From: Vibrio sp. NTOU-M3
GTDB taxonomy: Bacteria; Pseudomonadota; Gammaproteobacteria; Enterobacterales; Vibrionaceae
Assembly: GCF_040869035.1 (NCBI RefSeq)
Contig: NZ_CP162101.1
Location: 1,178,001-1,242,000, forward strand
DNA: 64,000 bases
Direction: 5' to 3'
Shown: positions 35,276-43,350 of the stretch, one piece after another
How positions within the stretch are numbered: the first letter of the stretch is position 1
Layout: each line of letters opens with the position of its first letter
The notes under the pieces: generated by a model
What the model saw: the letters and a program-made list of their open reading frames with translations, nothing else
Database searches by the model: none
Told to the model about the DNA's origin: nothing
Made by a program: the position numbers and the translations under genes

Positions 35276-37972
35276 ATGACGACTAACTTCTATATTCCTG
35301 AAGATCATGCGCCGCTGCCTCCCAAAAATGCAGAAGTGCTGACAACGGCATGTGACTACTGCGTGGTTGCATGTGGTTACAAGGTTTACCGCTGGCCACT
35401 TGAACAAGCAAACGGTGGCATGAAAGCGAGTGAAAACGCATTTGGTGTCAATTTCCCAAGTGCGCCACTTCAAGCTTGGGTGGCTCCTGCCCAGCACAAT
35501 GTGGTGATGCACAATGGCAAACCGCATAATATTGTGGTGGTTCCGGATAAAGACACTCAAGCGGTCAATAAAACGGGTGACTCCTCGATGCGAGGTGGGT
35601 TGCTGGCACAAAAACTCTACAACCCATCAACTGGAACTCGTGACCGTTTAACGCAACCTTTGGTGCGTATTGGGGGGAGTTTACAACCGGTGCCGTGGGA
35701 GTTTGCGCTCGATATTGCAGCGGAGATAGGTAAGCATGTGATTGATACCCATGGTGCCAATGCCTATGGGGTAAAAACCTTCTCATACCAATATATTGAA
35801 AATACCTACGCGATCACTAAATACGCATTGCGCCATGTTAATACGGCGAACTTTACGTTCCACGATACTCCTTCGGACGTAACGTCTACCCCCGGATTCC
35901 GAGATGCAGGGTTTGATAACTTTGGGCCAAGCTACGACGATTGGGGCGCTGCCGATACGCTGATGATTTGTGGTACTGATCCGTATGAGACGAAAACCAT
36001 CATCTTTACGCAGTTCATCATGCCAGCGGTACAACGTGGTATGAAAACCATCATGCTTAATCCGCGTGAAACCGCAGGTATCGCTTGGCTTAAGAAACAA
36101 GGTGGCTTGCATATCGACCTGAATCCGGGTTCGGATAATTTAGTTGTCGGTGCAATCATTCGCGTTATTTTGGAGAGAGGTTGGGAAGACAGCGAGTGGC
36201 TGCAAAATTGGGTCAATAATAAATGGGAGTCCAGCTCAGGCTTTGGTCAAGGTACGCGTAACACGCCTTGGCAGTGGCGAACAACTTGGGGCAAGTTCCA
36301 GACCAATGGTTTTGAAGACTATAAGAAATGGAATCTGGCACAGAAAGAGTACGATCCTAAGTATGCAGCCAAACTGGCGGGCATTGATGTCGATAAGATT
36401 TACAAAGCGGCTGAAATGTTAGCCAAACCAGTTGATGGCGTACGCCCGAAAGCTTCAATCGGTATCGAAAAAGGATTTTATTGGTCCAATAACACCGGCA
36501 ATACCAATGCTATTTCGGCGCTAGCCACGGTGATTGGCACTGGAGGACGTGAAGGGCGCGTCATTGGTCGATTCGGTGGTCACCAACGTGGTGGCCAGTC
36601 CGGTGGTAAGCTTCCGCGTAATAAATCCCCAGAGAAAGTACCGGGACGTCGTCGTCGTTCAATTGATACTGACCGTTACTTATACTCAGGCCATACACGC
36701 TTTGCCCATGTGATTGGTACCACATGGATTCAAGCCATGTGTGGTAGCCAAGGGTTACAGAAGAAGTTCTGGGAACTGACGGTTGCTAACCCGCATCAAG
36801 TGTTTAGTTATGATAAACAAGAGATCATCGACACTTTGAAAAAGCGTGCCGACTCCGGTGGCATGGTGGTGATCAATCAAGATATTTACTTGCGTGACCC
36901 CATTGGTGCCAAGTTTGCCGATATTGTTTTCCCGGCTGCAACTTGGGGTGAAGTGGACTTTATGCGAGCTAACGGTGAACGCCGATTACGTCTGTATCAA
37001 AAGTTTGCTGATGCTCCCGGGCAAGCGCAGCCAGATTGGTGGATCATCAGTCAGCTTGCAACGCGCATGGGTTATGACGGTTTCGACTGGAATAACTCAA
37101 ACGATGTTGCAGAAGAAGCGTCTCGCTTTAGTCGGGGAAGCCGTAAAGATTTCCATATGATCAAAGTTGCGGCTCATGCTGAAGGCAAAACATTGCATGA
37201 AAAGTTATTGGAGTACGGCACGGATGGCATTCAAGGTCCGGTCTTCTATAACTACGACACCAAGCAGCTGGTGGGAACTAAACGTCTTCATGATACGGAG
37301 ATGACGGCAGAAACCCTAGCAGAGAAAGGGCTAACCGATGGGCCTCAAGGGGCCAATGTGTTGAAGAAACAGCTTACTGCGTTTAACAGCCAAACCGGTA
37401 AAGTGAACCTGCAAAAACACCCTTGGGATTTGTTTAGCGATTTCTATGCGTGGCTTCAGCCAAAAGAAGAAGAGCTTTGGTTCTCCAATGGCCGTATCAA
37501 TGAGATCTGGCAATCCGGTTTTGATGATGTCGAGCGCCGTGCGTACGTCATTCAACGCTGGCCAGAAAACTGGGTTGAGATTCACCCTGATGACGCTAAA
37601 AAGCGCGGAATAGAGTCGGGTGACCAAGTCATGATGTACTCCGATCGTGTGGCTAACTTTAAGGACACTATTCTCGGGGTTCATGGTGATGACTTCCAGT
37701 TCAGTAAGCTGATGGAGAATGGCCATATTAAATTGGATACAGCGGCGGTTACGGCAGTTGCGATTGTGACGCCTGCGGTGAAGAAGGGCACTCTTTACGC
37801 CAATATGATCGATATGCGTCAGCCATCTAATTCGTTAACAACACGGGTGGTGGACCAAATCTCCGGGAACTACAACTTCAAGATGGGTGTTGCCAACATT
37901 AAGAAGTTAGGGGAATCCAAGTACAAGCATGAGTTCCGAGCGTTCTCATTTGCCCCTCGTAATATCGTTTAA
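35276..37972 (+). CDS. AioA-family molybdopterin oxidoreductase, likely IdrA-like iodate reductase
   Basis: 898-residue catalytic subunit of the DMSO-reductase superfamily, arsenite oxidase (AioA) branch. GGAG precedes the ATG, two bases after the Rieske stop. Cys26-x2-Cys29-x3-Cys33 (CDYCVVACGYKVYRW) and a Ser in GDSSMRGG at the fourth position predict a [3Fe-4S] cluster as in AioA. NNEVWQ-type C-terminal cofactor motifs (SNGRINEIWQSG) are present. Of the four residues I recall as lining the arsenite site, the Arg and His of RFGGHQRGG (Arg432, His436) remain. The His and Glu appear replaced in the 196-218 region (Pro206 and Asn215 by ungapped comparison). That and the two peroxidase partners favour iodate reductase over arsenite oxidase. 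Function remains unproven. Confidence 0.82.
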   Translation: MTTNFYIPEDHAPLPPKNAEVLTTACDYCVVACGYKVYRWPLEQANGGMKASENAFGVNFPSAPLQAWVAPAQHNVVMHNGKPHNIVVVPDKDTQAVNKTGDSSMRGGLLAQKLYNPSTGTRDRLTQPLVRIGGSLQPVPWEFALDIAAEIGKHVIDTHGANAYGVKTFSYQYIENTYAITKYALRHVNTANFTFHDTPSDVTSTPGFRDAGFDNFGPSYDDWGAADTLMICGTDPYETKTIIFTQFIMPAVQRGMKTIMLNPRETAGIAWLKKQGGLHIDLNPGSDNLVVGAIIRVILERGWEDSEWLQNWVNNKWESSSGFGQGTRNTPWQWRTTWGKFQTNGFEDYKKWNLAQKEYDPKYAAKLAGIDVDKIYKAAEMLAKPVDGVRPKASIGIEKGFYWSNNTGNTNAISALATVIGTGGREGRVIGRFGGHQRGGQSGGKLPRNKSPEKVPGRRRRSIDTDRYLYSGHTRFAHVIGTTWIQAMCGSQGLQKKFWELTVANPHQVFSYDKQEIIDTLKKRADSGGMVVINQDIYLRDPIGAKFADIVFPAATWGEVDFMRANGERRLRLYQKFADAPGQAQPDWWIISQLATRMGYDGFDWNNSNDVAEEASRFSRGSRKDFHMIKVAAHAEGKTLHEKLLEYGTDGIQGPVFYNYDTKQLVGTKRLHDTEMTAETLAEKGLTDGPQGANVLKKQLTAFNSQTGKVNLQKHPWDLFSDFYAWLQPKEEELWFSNGRINEIWQSGFDDVERRAYVIQRWPENWVEIHPDDAKKRGIESGDQVMMYSDRVANFKDTILGVHGDDFQFSKLMENGHIKLDTAAVTAVAIVTPAVKKGTLYANMIDMRQPSNSLTTRVVDQISGNYNFKMGVANIKKLGESKYKHEFRAFSFAPRNIV

Positions 37973-38038
37973 CTCAGTAATGCGTCGGGGAGTAGGGACC
38001 CCGGCGCACTTACTTTATCGAACAAAAATGGAGTATCA

Positions 38039-38353
38039 ATGATGAAGAAAGAGCTTGGTTTGGTGATGGCAAGTGCTGTTCTGTTGTGTGCCGCATCGGG
38101 TAGTGCAATTGCAGGCGATATCGAGGCTGGCAAAGCGAAGTCGGCTACCTGCATTGCGTGCCACGGCGCGAATGGAATTTCGCCCACAGACCTCTATCCG
38201 AACTTGGCAGGACAAAAAGCGGCTTATATGGTGAAACAGATGAAAGCGTTCAAAGAAGGATCTCGCCAAGATCCGACAATGAGCGCAATGATTGCCCCTC
38301 TCACAGAAGAAGATATGACTAATATCGCCGCTTATTATGCGTCTTTGAAGTAG
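38039..38353 (+). CDS. Periplasmic monoheme cytochrome c (c553-like)
   Basis: 104-residue class I cytochrome c. A signal peptide ([17 protein letters not shown]) is followed by Cys38-x2-Cys41-His42 (CIACHG), [17 protein letters not shown] and a likely distal Met in [12 protein letters not shown] is upstream. It is the last gene of the operon, 66 bases after the catalytic subunit, and ends at a strong terminator. It is the natural electron shuttle between the quinol/cytochrome pool and the Rieske subunit. Confidence 0.88.
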   Translation: MMKKELGLVMASAVLLCAASGSAIAGDIEAGKAKSATCIACHGANGISPTDLYPNLAGQKAAYMVKQMKAFKEGSRQDPTMSAMIAPLTEEDMTNIAAYYASLK

Positions 38354-38409
38354 AAAACGACAAAATGGGGTAACTCAGCAAGGCTAACCCTTGGGTTAGT
38401 GTCTCGTTT

Positions 38410-38435
38410 GGCAGCCAATATGGCTGCCTTTTTTT
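38410..38435. terminator. Terminator between redox operon and kinase gene
   Basis: 8-bp stem GGCAGCCA / TGGCTGCC, loop ATA, then seven T on the plus strand. Convergent kinase gene ends six bases later. Confidence 0.9.
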
Positions 38436-38440
38436 GCCGA

Positions 38441-40483
38441 TTATTGTGCAAGTAGCCTAAATGTAAACGTCAAACCTGCCGACTTATTGCGTTTTACCTC
38501 AATCATTCCTTGCATATCACGAATACTATTGGCACTGATGGACAATCCAAGCCCTAACCCTTCTCCGATTTTCTTGCTCGTCATAAAGGGCTCAAACATA
38601 TGATCCAGTTGGTTATCATCCGCACCGGAACCATTGTCTGTAATGGATACTTCTATCCATTTGTCTATCTGACAGGCTGAAATGACTAACTGAGGCTGAG
38701 CCTGTTGATGAAGAGCGTCGATTGCATTTTTGATTAGATTACCAAGTACCTGACGGATGCGTTGTTCTTCGCCCATAACATTAGGCAATTGGGTTGCAAG
38801 CCGAACATGAACGTCGATGGATGCTAATTCAGCTTGATAGATGCGAAGGATCTCGGCGATTGCATCGGTTAAGGAGACGGGATGCAATGACTCTGGCTTA
38901 TTGTACGCGAAAGATTTCAGCTGAGTCGTCATACGGTTCATACGTTCAATTAACTGGTGTATCAGGCGGTTGTTATCTTGTAATAGCTGGCTTTCTCCTC
39001 GCGCCATCAAGACTTCGTTGCTGGTAATCAAGGTTTTAAGTCCGGTCAGTGGCTGGTTAAGTTCATGCGTGATGGCACTCGACATTCGGCCAAGTGCAGC
39101 AAGCTTACTGCTTTCAATAAGCTCTTGCTGTGCTTGCTTGAGCTGTTCTGTGCGGGTTTCTACCCGTTTAGCCAGTGCTTGGTTTGCTTGTTGTAGAGCT
39201 TGTTCGGCTTTTTTTCGTTTGCTTATGTCCAAGACAGTCGCTAAGTAATAGGGTTCACCATGCCAGACAAAAGAGGTGAGCGAAAAAAGAACAGGAAATA
39301 GGCTGCTGTCACTTCGTTTGGCCAGCGTTTCAACCCCAGTAATTTCGGCGAGCTCTCGATGACGGCTTAAGTTTTTGAGTAATTGTAATGTGGTGGAATT
39401 TGGGTTTCCGACATCAAACAAGTGCCAAGCGGGAGTCTGTTTGGCAAGGTTGTCGGGTAATGAAAACAGTCGCTGCGCCATGGGATTGATTTCAAACAAG
39501 CGTCCGTTGTTGTCCAATAAAAGCAAGCCCACTTGGGTTTTATTGATGATCTGATTCAGCCGTTGTTGGGACTCTTGCAATAGCTTTTGAATCCGCAGTT
39601 GACCTAATGCCTTTTGACGACGCTGGTAAATAATGATCAGCAATAAAATCAGCAATAAATTAAACAATGCGACACTCCAACCCGCAATGGTTGCTAACTG
39701 CCTGATGGGTGAGAGAGGAGAGAGGTAACTGAGTTGCCATTGAAGGTCATCCAGTTTTACCTGTTGAGCCAGATAAGGTTGGCTTAGTGTGAGATGCTTT
39801 ATTCGCGTGCCACTATTTAAGGTTTGGTCTGTAAGGCTGAGAGTTGCGGCATTGTCGTTGAGCCAACTGACAGGGTATTGCGACGAGGTTGATAAGAAAT
39901 AGTCCAACCGTTGGTTCTGCACGAACAAAAGGTCTTCACTGGTGAGCCACTGCTCGGTTAGCAAGCTGAGGTTAATTTGAACCACGGCAATCCCCGCGAT
40001 GTCGAGATCGTGATAAACAGGGGCCGCAAGATAATAAAAAGGTGTGCTGCCGCGAGTTCGGCTTACGAGCGTAACGCCTTCTCCTTGCTGATGGATTTGA
40101 TCTACGATCGACTGAATATCTGCTTGAGGTAATGATTTGTTTTTATTACTTGAAACCAAGACTTGCCCAGTATTGGATAGCAGATACCATCCCTTGGTGT
40201 TAGCTGCTTGATCAAGTAATGTAAGCTCATGCGTTAATGTGGGCTTAAGCTGTGTTTCTCCTGTCACCAACCTCAACGTGCCTGAGCTGTTTGTGATCAG
40301 GTAGGGTAGGTGATAGAACCGCTTAAGCGCCCGGCGCACGTCACCAATATAGTTGAGCAAGTCTTGCTGCTTGGCTTCCAATGTTTGCTCTGCTTTCCAC
40401 TGGTAGACAAATTGCGTTGTTATCCACTGTGATAAAAAGAGAAACATAGCCACGGCGATGGCAATTAACGTCTTACGCAACAT
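38441..40483 (-). CDS. DctB-like sensor histidine kinase
   Basis: 680-residue membrane kinase of the C4-dicarboxylate sensor type. The ATG has TAGGAG upstream. Membrane segments at about 5-22 and 268-290 flank a periplasmic double-Cache sensor. A PAS domain follows (about 310-430) and then a coiled coil. The HisKA domain has His473 in SSAITHELNQPL, the form found in DctB. The HATPase domain has NLIKNAIDAL and GEGLGLGLSISANSI. It is divergent from a DctD-like regulator, and the two flank a TRAP transporter locus. The ligand is probably the carboxylate carried by that transporter. Confidence 0.9.
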   Translation of the reverse strand: MLRKTLIAIAVAMFLFLSQWITTQFVYQWKAEQTLEAKQQDLLNYIGDVRRALKRFYHLPYLITNSSGTLRLVTGETQLKPTLTHELTLLDQAANTKGWYLLSNTGQVLVSSNKNKSLPQADIQSIVDQIHQQGEGVTLVSRTRGSTPFYYLAAPVYHDLDIAGIAVVQINLSLLTEQWLTSEDLLFVQNQRLDYFLSTSSQYPVSWLNDNAATLSLTDQTLNSGTRIKHLTLSQPYLAQQVKLDDLQWQLSYLSPLSPIRQLATIAGWSVALFNLLLILLLIIIYQRRQKALGQLRIQKLLQESQQRLNQIINKTQVGLLLLDNNGRLFEINPMAQRLFSLPDNLAKQTPAWHLFDVGNPNSTTLQLLKNLSRHRELAEITGVETLAKRSDSSLFPVLFSLTSFVWHGEPYYLATVLDISKRKKAEQALQQANQALAKRVETRTEQLKQAQQELIESSKLAALGRMSSAITHELNQPLTGLKTLITSNEVLMARGESQLLQDNNRLIHQLIERMNRMTTQLKSFAYNKPESLHPVSLTDAIAEILRIYQAELASIDVHVRLATQLPNVMGEEQRIRQVLGNLIKNAIDALHQQAQPQLVISACQIDKWIEVSITDNGSGADDNQLDHMFEPFMTSKKIGEGLGLGLSISANSIRDMQGMIEVKRNKSAGLTFTFRLLAQ

Positions 40484-40628
40484 GATGGGCTCCTATACAT
40501 AGCCAGCACAGCTTGCGTGTTCAAGTATGCTTGTTAAAGCATTGTTACCTAAAAGTGAGATCCAGCTCCTTTTCTGTTGTGCGCGGTTCGCCTACCTTAG
40601 CGGGCATAGGTATTAGTGGTACACCGTT

Positions 40629-41984
40629 ATGGAAAAACAGCACACTCCTCTCATTGCATTAATTGAAGATGACGATATTGTTCGCCAAGCGACGACTCAA
40701 TGGCTTGAATTAGCAGGCTTTCATGTTGATGTGTTTAGCAACGCAACTGATGCTCTGTTGGCATTACCAAATGGCACGCATCAAGCGGTGATTTCGGACG
40801 TAAAATTACCGGATATCGACGGTATCAACTTGCTCAGCCAGCTACGTGATGCTGATGTGATAGCGCCTGTCATCTTGATCACAGGGCATGGCGATGTCGA
40901 TATGGCGGTCAAAGCGCTTCAATTAGGCGCTTATGACTTTATCGAAAAGCCATTTAATCCAGAACGTCTTTCGACAACGGTAGCAAGCGCGGTAGAGCAA
41001 CATGTACATCAGAACGCTTGTGACGAACGTTTGCAGTATTTACAAGCACTATCAGGTATCGAGCAACTTTTGATTGGTCAAAGTGATGTGATGAAACAGC
41101 TACGTGAGCAGGTTGCTCGCGTAGCAACGATAGATACCAACGTTATTATTTATGGAGAGACGGGGGCAGGCAAGGAGCTGGTAGCAACGGCACTGCATGA
41201 GATGAGTCAGCGTTACAAGCATCACTTTGTTCCTCTTAATTGTGGCGCAATTCCAGAAAACCTATTTGAAAGTGAATTGTTTGGTCATGAAGCCGGAGCC
41301 TTTACCGGAGCGGTTAAGCGCCGCATCGGTAAATTGGAACATGCGAATAAAGGTACGGTTTTCTTTGATGAAGTCGAAAGTATGCCATTAAACATGCAAG
41401 TAAAGGTGCTTCGATGCCTACAAGAGAATGTGGTAGAGCGTGTTGGTGCCAATACAATGATTCCGGTAGATATCAGGGTGATTGCCGCAGCCAAAGAAGA
41501 TTTGTTGCACCACGCTGAATTTCGTCAAGATCTCTACTATCGCCTGAATGTCGCGCAGCTTCATATTCCACCGTTGCGTGAACGGGATCATGATGCGTTG
41601 CTCCTATTTGAGCATTTCGCTTTGCAAGCCAATCCTGAGACTCGCTCAGTCAGTGATGCAGATGCTCGTTCGCTGCTTGCTTACTCATGGCCGGGTAATG
41701 TGCGAGAGCTGAGAAATGTGGCGATCCGCTTTGCTTTGGATGACACGCTTTCTGTGGTTGAGATCTTATCGCAAAGGCCAAATAGCACCGTTGAAAATAC
41801 GCATGCTGGTGTGCCATTAGCCACTCAATTATTGAACTTTGAACGAAAGGTGATTCATGAAGCGTTGTTGCGGCATCAAGGTAAGATCACGGATGTGATG
41901 AATGAACTGGATTTACCGAGACGGACACTGAACCAGAAGATGCAAAAATTGGGTCTGAGCCGTATCGATTACACCAAGGTTTAA
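40629..41984 (+). CDS. DctD-like sigma-54 response regulator
   Basis: 451-residue enhancer-binding protein. The receiver has Asp57 (AVISDVKLPD). The AAA+ domain has GETGAGKE and the sigma-54 loop GAFTGA, with WPGNVRELRN. The C-terminus is a Fis-type helix-turn-helix (GKITDVMNELDLPRRTLNQKM). It lies directly upstream of the TRAP operon, whose promoter region holds a strong sigma-54 site and matching dyads. It is therefore the likely activator of that operon, signalled by the divergent kinase. Confidence 0.92.
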   Translation: MEKQHTPLIALIEDDDIVRQATTQWLELAGFHVDVFSNATDALLALPNGTHQAVISDVKLPDIDGINLLSQLRDADVIAPVILITGHGDVDMAVKALQLGAYDFIEKPFNPERLSTTVASAVEQHVHQNACDERLQYLQALSGIEQLLIGQSDVMKQLREQVARVATIDTNVIIYGETGAGKELVATALHEMSQRYKHHFVPLNCGAIPENLFESELFGHEAGAFTGAVKRRIGKLEHANKGTVFFDEVESMPLNMQVKVLRCLQENVVERVGANTMIPVDIRVIAAAKEDLLHHAEFRQDLYYRLNVAQLHIPPLRERDHDALLLFEHFALQANPETRSVSDADARSLLAYSWPGNVRELRNVAIRFALDDTLSVVEILSQRPNSTVENTHAGVPLATQLLNFERKVIHEALLRHQGKITDVMNELDLPRRTLNQKMQKLGLSRIDYTKV

Positions 41985-42005
41985 TCGACCAGTGAAATAC
42001 GATCG

Positions 42006-42121
42006 GCAAGAACTTGCTTATACATAAAAATAACATTTGATTTAAATTGATCACATAAATGCGGTAAATGTGAGTTGGATAAGCTCAATCATGGTGGTGA
42101 TATAAGCAAAATCTTGCTTAT
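42006..42121 (+). promoter_or_regulatory. Two dyads sharing TTGCTTAT, candidate DctD-type sites
   Basis: GCAAG-AA-CTTGC then TTAT (42006-42021), and ATAAGCAA-N4-TTGCTTAT (42102-42121, perfect 8+8). Both lie upstream of the sigma-54 promoter at 42205, and share the half-site TTGCTTAT. They are good candidates for binding of the regulator encoded just upstream. Confidence 0.6.
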
Positions 42122-42204
42122 TGAGATAAGTGAAAATCGGCGTAATTTTGCTGATTTAAAGGGTTATTTTTCCTATCTACATGAAATGTATGAAAAAGAT
42201 CATG

Positions 42205-42220
42205 TGGCATTATGCTTGCT
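42205..42220 (+). promoter_or_regulatory. Sigma-54 promoter of the TAXI-TRAP/lhgO operon
   Basis: TGGCATTATGCTTGCT has GG (42206-42207), ten bases, then GC (42218-42219), and matches TGGCAC-N5-TTGCT nearly throughout. It lies 55 bases before the first gene. Confidence 0.8.
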
Positions 42221-42275
42221 CTATAGGTTTTGATTAACAATTCCTTAACGTGAACGTATTACACGGAGAGTAACA

Positions 42276-43280
42276 ATGAAGTACAAGACAATTGTCAAAA
42301 CCTTAGCAGTGGCACTGGCATCATTTGGAGTAGCAACGAGTGTTTCTGCGCAAGATCGCAGCTACATCTTAGCGACCGCATCAACTGGTGGAACCTATTA
42401 CCCTGTAGGAGTGGCATTAGCGACACTGAGTAAGGTGAAGTTGACACCGAAACATCAATTTTCTCTGTCTGCTATTAGCTCTGCTGGATCTGGTGAAAAC
42501 GTAAAACTGCTGAATGAAAATGAGGCACAGTTTGCGATCTTACAAGGGTTATATGGGGCGTGGGCTTGGTCTGGTGAAGGCCCTTACAGTAAAACGGGAC
42601 GTCAGGAAAAACTTCGTTCGGTTTCCATGCTATGGCAAAACGTCGAGCATTTTATTGTACGAGCAGAATTGGCAAAAACGGGGACGGTGACTGATCTCAA
42701 TAATCTAGAAAACAAGAAGTTTTCTATCGGTAAAAAGAATTCAGGGACTGAAAATTCTGGCCGCCAGATCATGAAAGAACTGTCCATCAATCCAGACAAA
42801 TTTAAACTCGCGTATATGGGGTATGGTGGCAGTGCGAGTGCGCTTCAAAATGGCACTATTGACGGTATGAATACGCCCGCTGGCGTTCCGGTTGGCGCTG
42901 TGACACAAGCTTTTGCGGCGTTGGGGAGCGATATTCAGTTATTGTCATTCACTGATGAGCAAATTAAAAAGGCCAATGGTAACTATCAGTTGTGGACGAA
43001 GTACGTTATCCCTGCCAATACCTATCCGGGTGTTGATAAACCCATTACGACGATAGCACAGCCAAACTTTCTTGCGGTTCGAGAAGATGTTTCTGAAGAA
43101 GATGTTTACCAGCTGACGAAAGCCATCTACGAAAATCTGCCATTCTTGCAAGGCATTCACAAGGCCACTAAAGCGATGGCGATTGAGAAAGCCATTGCTG
43201 GACTACCTGTTCCCCTTCATCCCGGCGCAGCTCGCTACTACAAAGAAATGGGTATCAACATACCTGAAGCTTTGATGTAA
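42276..43280 (+). CDS. TAXI-family TRAP transporter solute receptor
   Basis: 334-residue periplasmic binding protein of the TAXI type. A signal peptide ends at SVSA (about residue 25). The mature part begins with YILATASTGGTYYPVG, the family signature, and has GSGENVKLLNENEAQFAI and GKKNSGTENSGRQI. GGAGAG is upstream of the ATG. It delivers ligand to the fused permease encoded next. TAXI receptors are known for glutamate/2-oxoglutarate-like ligands in some cases; lhgO downstream suggests a C5 dicarboxylate such as L-2-hydroxyglutarate. Confidence 0.92.
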   Translation: MKYKTIVKTLAVALASFGVATSVSAQDRSYILATASTGGTYYPVGVALATLSKVKLTPKHQFSLSAISSAGSGENVKLLNENEAQFAILQGLYGAWAWSGEGPYSKTGRQEKLRSVSMLWQNVEHFIVRAELAKTGTVTDLNNLENKKFSIGKKNSGTENSGRQIMKELSINPDKFKLAYMGYGGSASALQNGTIDGMNTPAGVPVGAVTQAFAALGSDIQLLSFTDEQIKKANGNYQLWTKYVIPANTYPGVDKPITTIAQPNFLAVREDVSEEDVYQLTKAIYENLPFLQGIHKATKAMAIEKAIAGLPVPLHPGAARYYKEMGINIPEALM

Positions 43281-43293
43281 CCCGTGCTCTTCT

Positions 43294-43311
43294 GGCCTCG
43301 GATTCGGGGCC
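43294..43311 (+). other. Intercistronic hairpin after the receptor gene
   Basis: GGCCTCG / CGGGGCC pair (one G-T wobble) around loop GATT, with no T tract. Hairpins at this place often stabilise the 5' mRNA so that the binding protein is made in excess over the permease. Confidence 0.45.
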
Positions 43312-43350
43312 TGAAATAACAATGATAAAATATGGATGTTGGAGTTTTCG

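Noticed and set aside
35276..37972. Plain arsenite oxidase (aioBA) call
   Set aside because: Two substrate-site residues seem missing, no arsenic resistance genes are nearby, and the peroxidase pair is foreign to aio operons.
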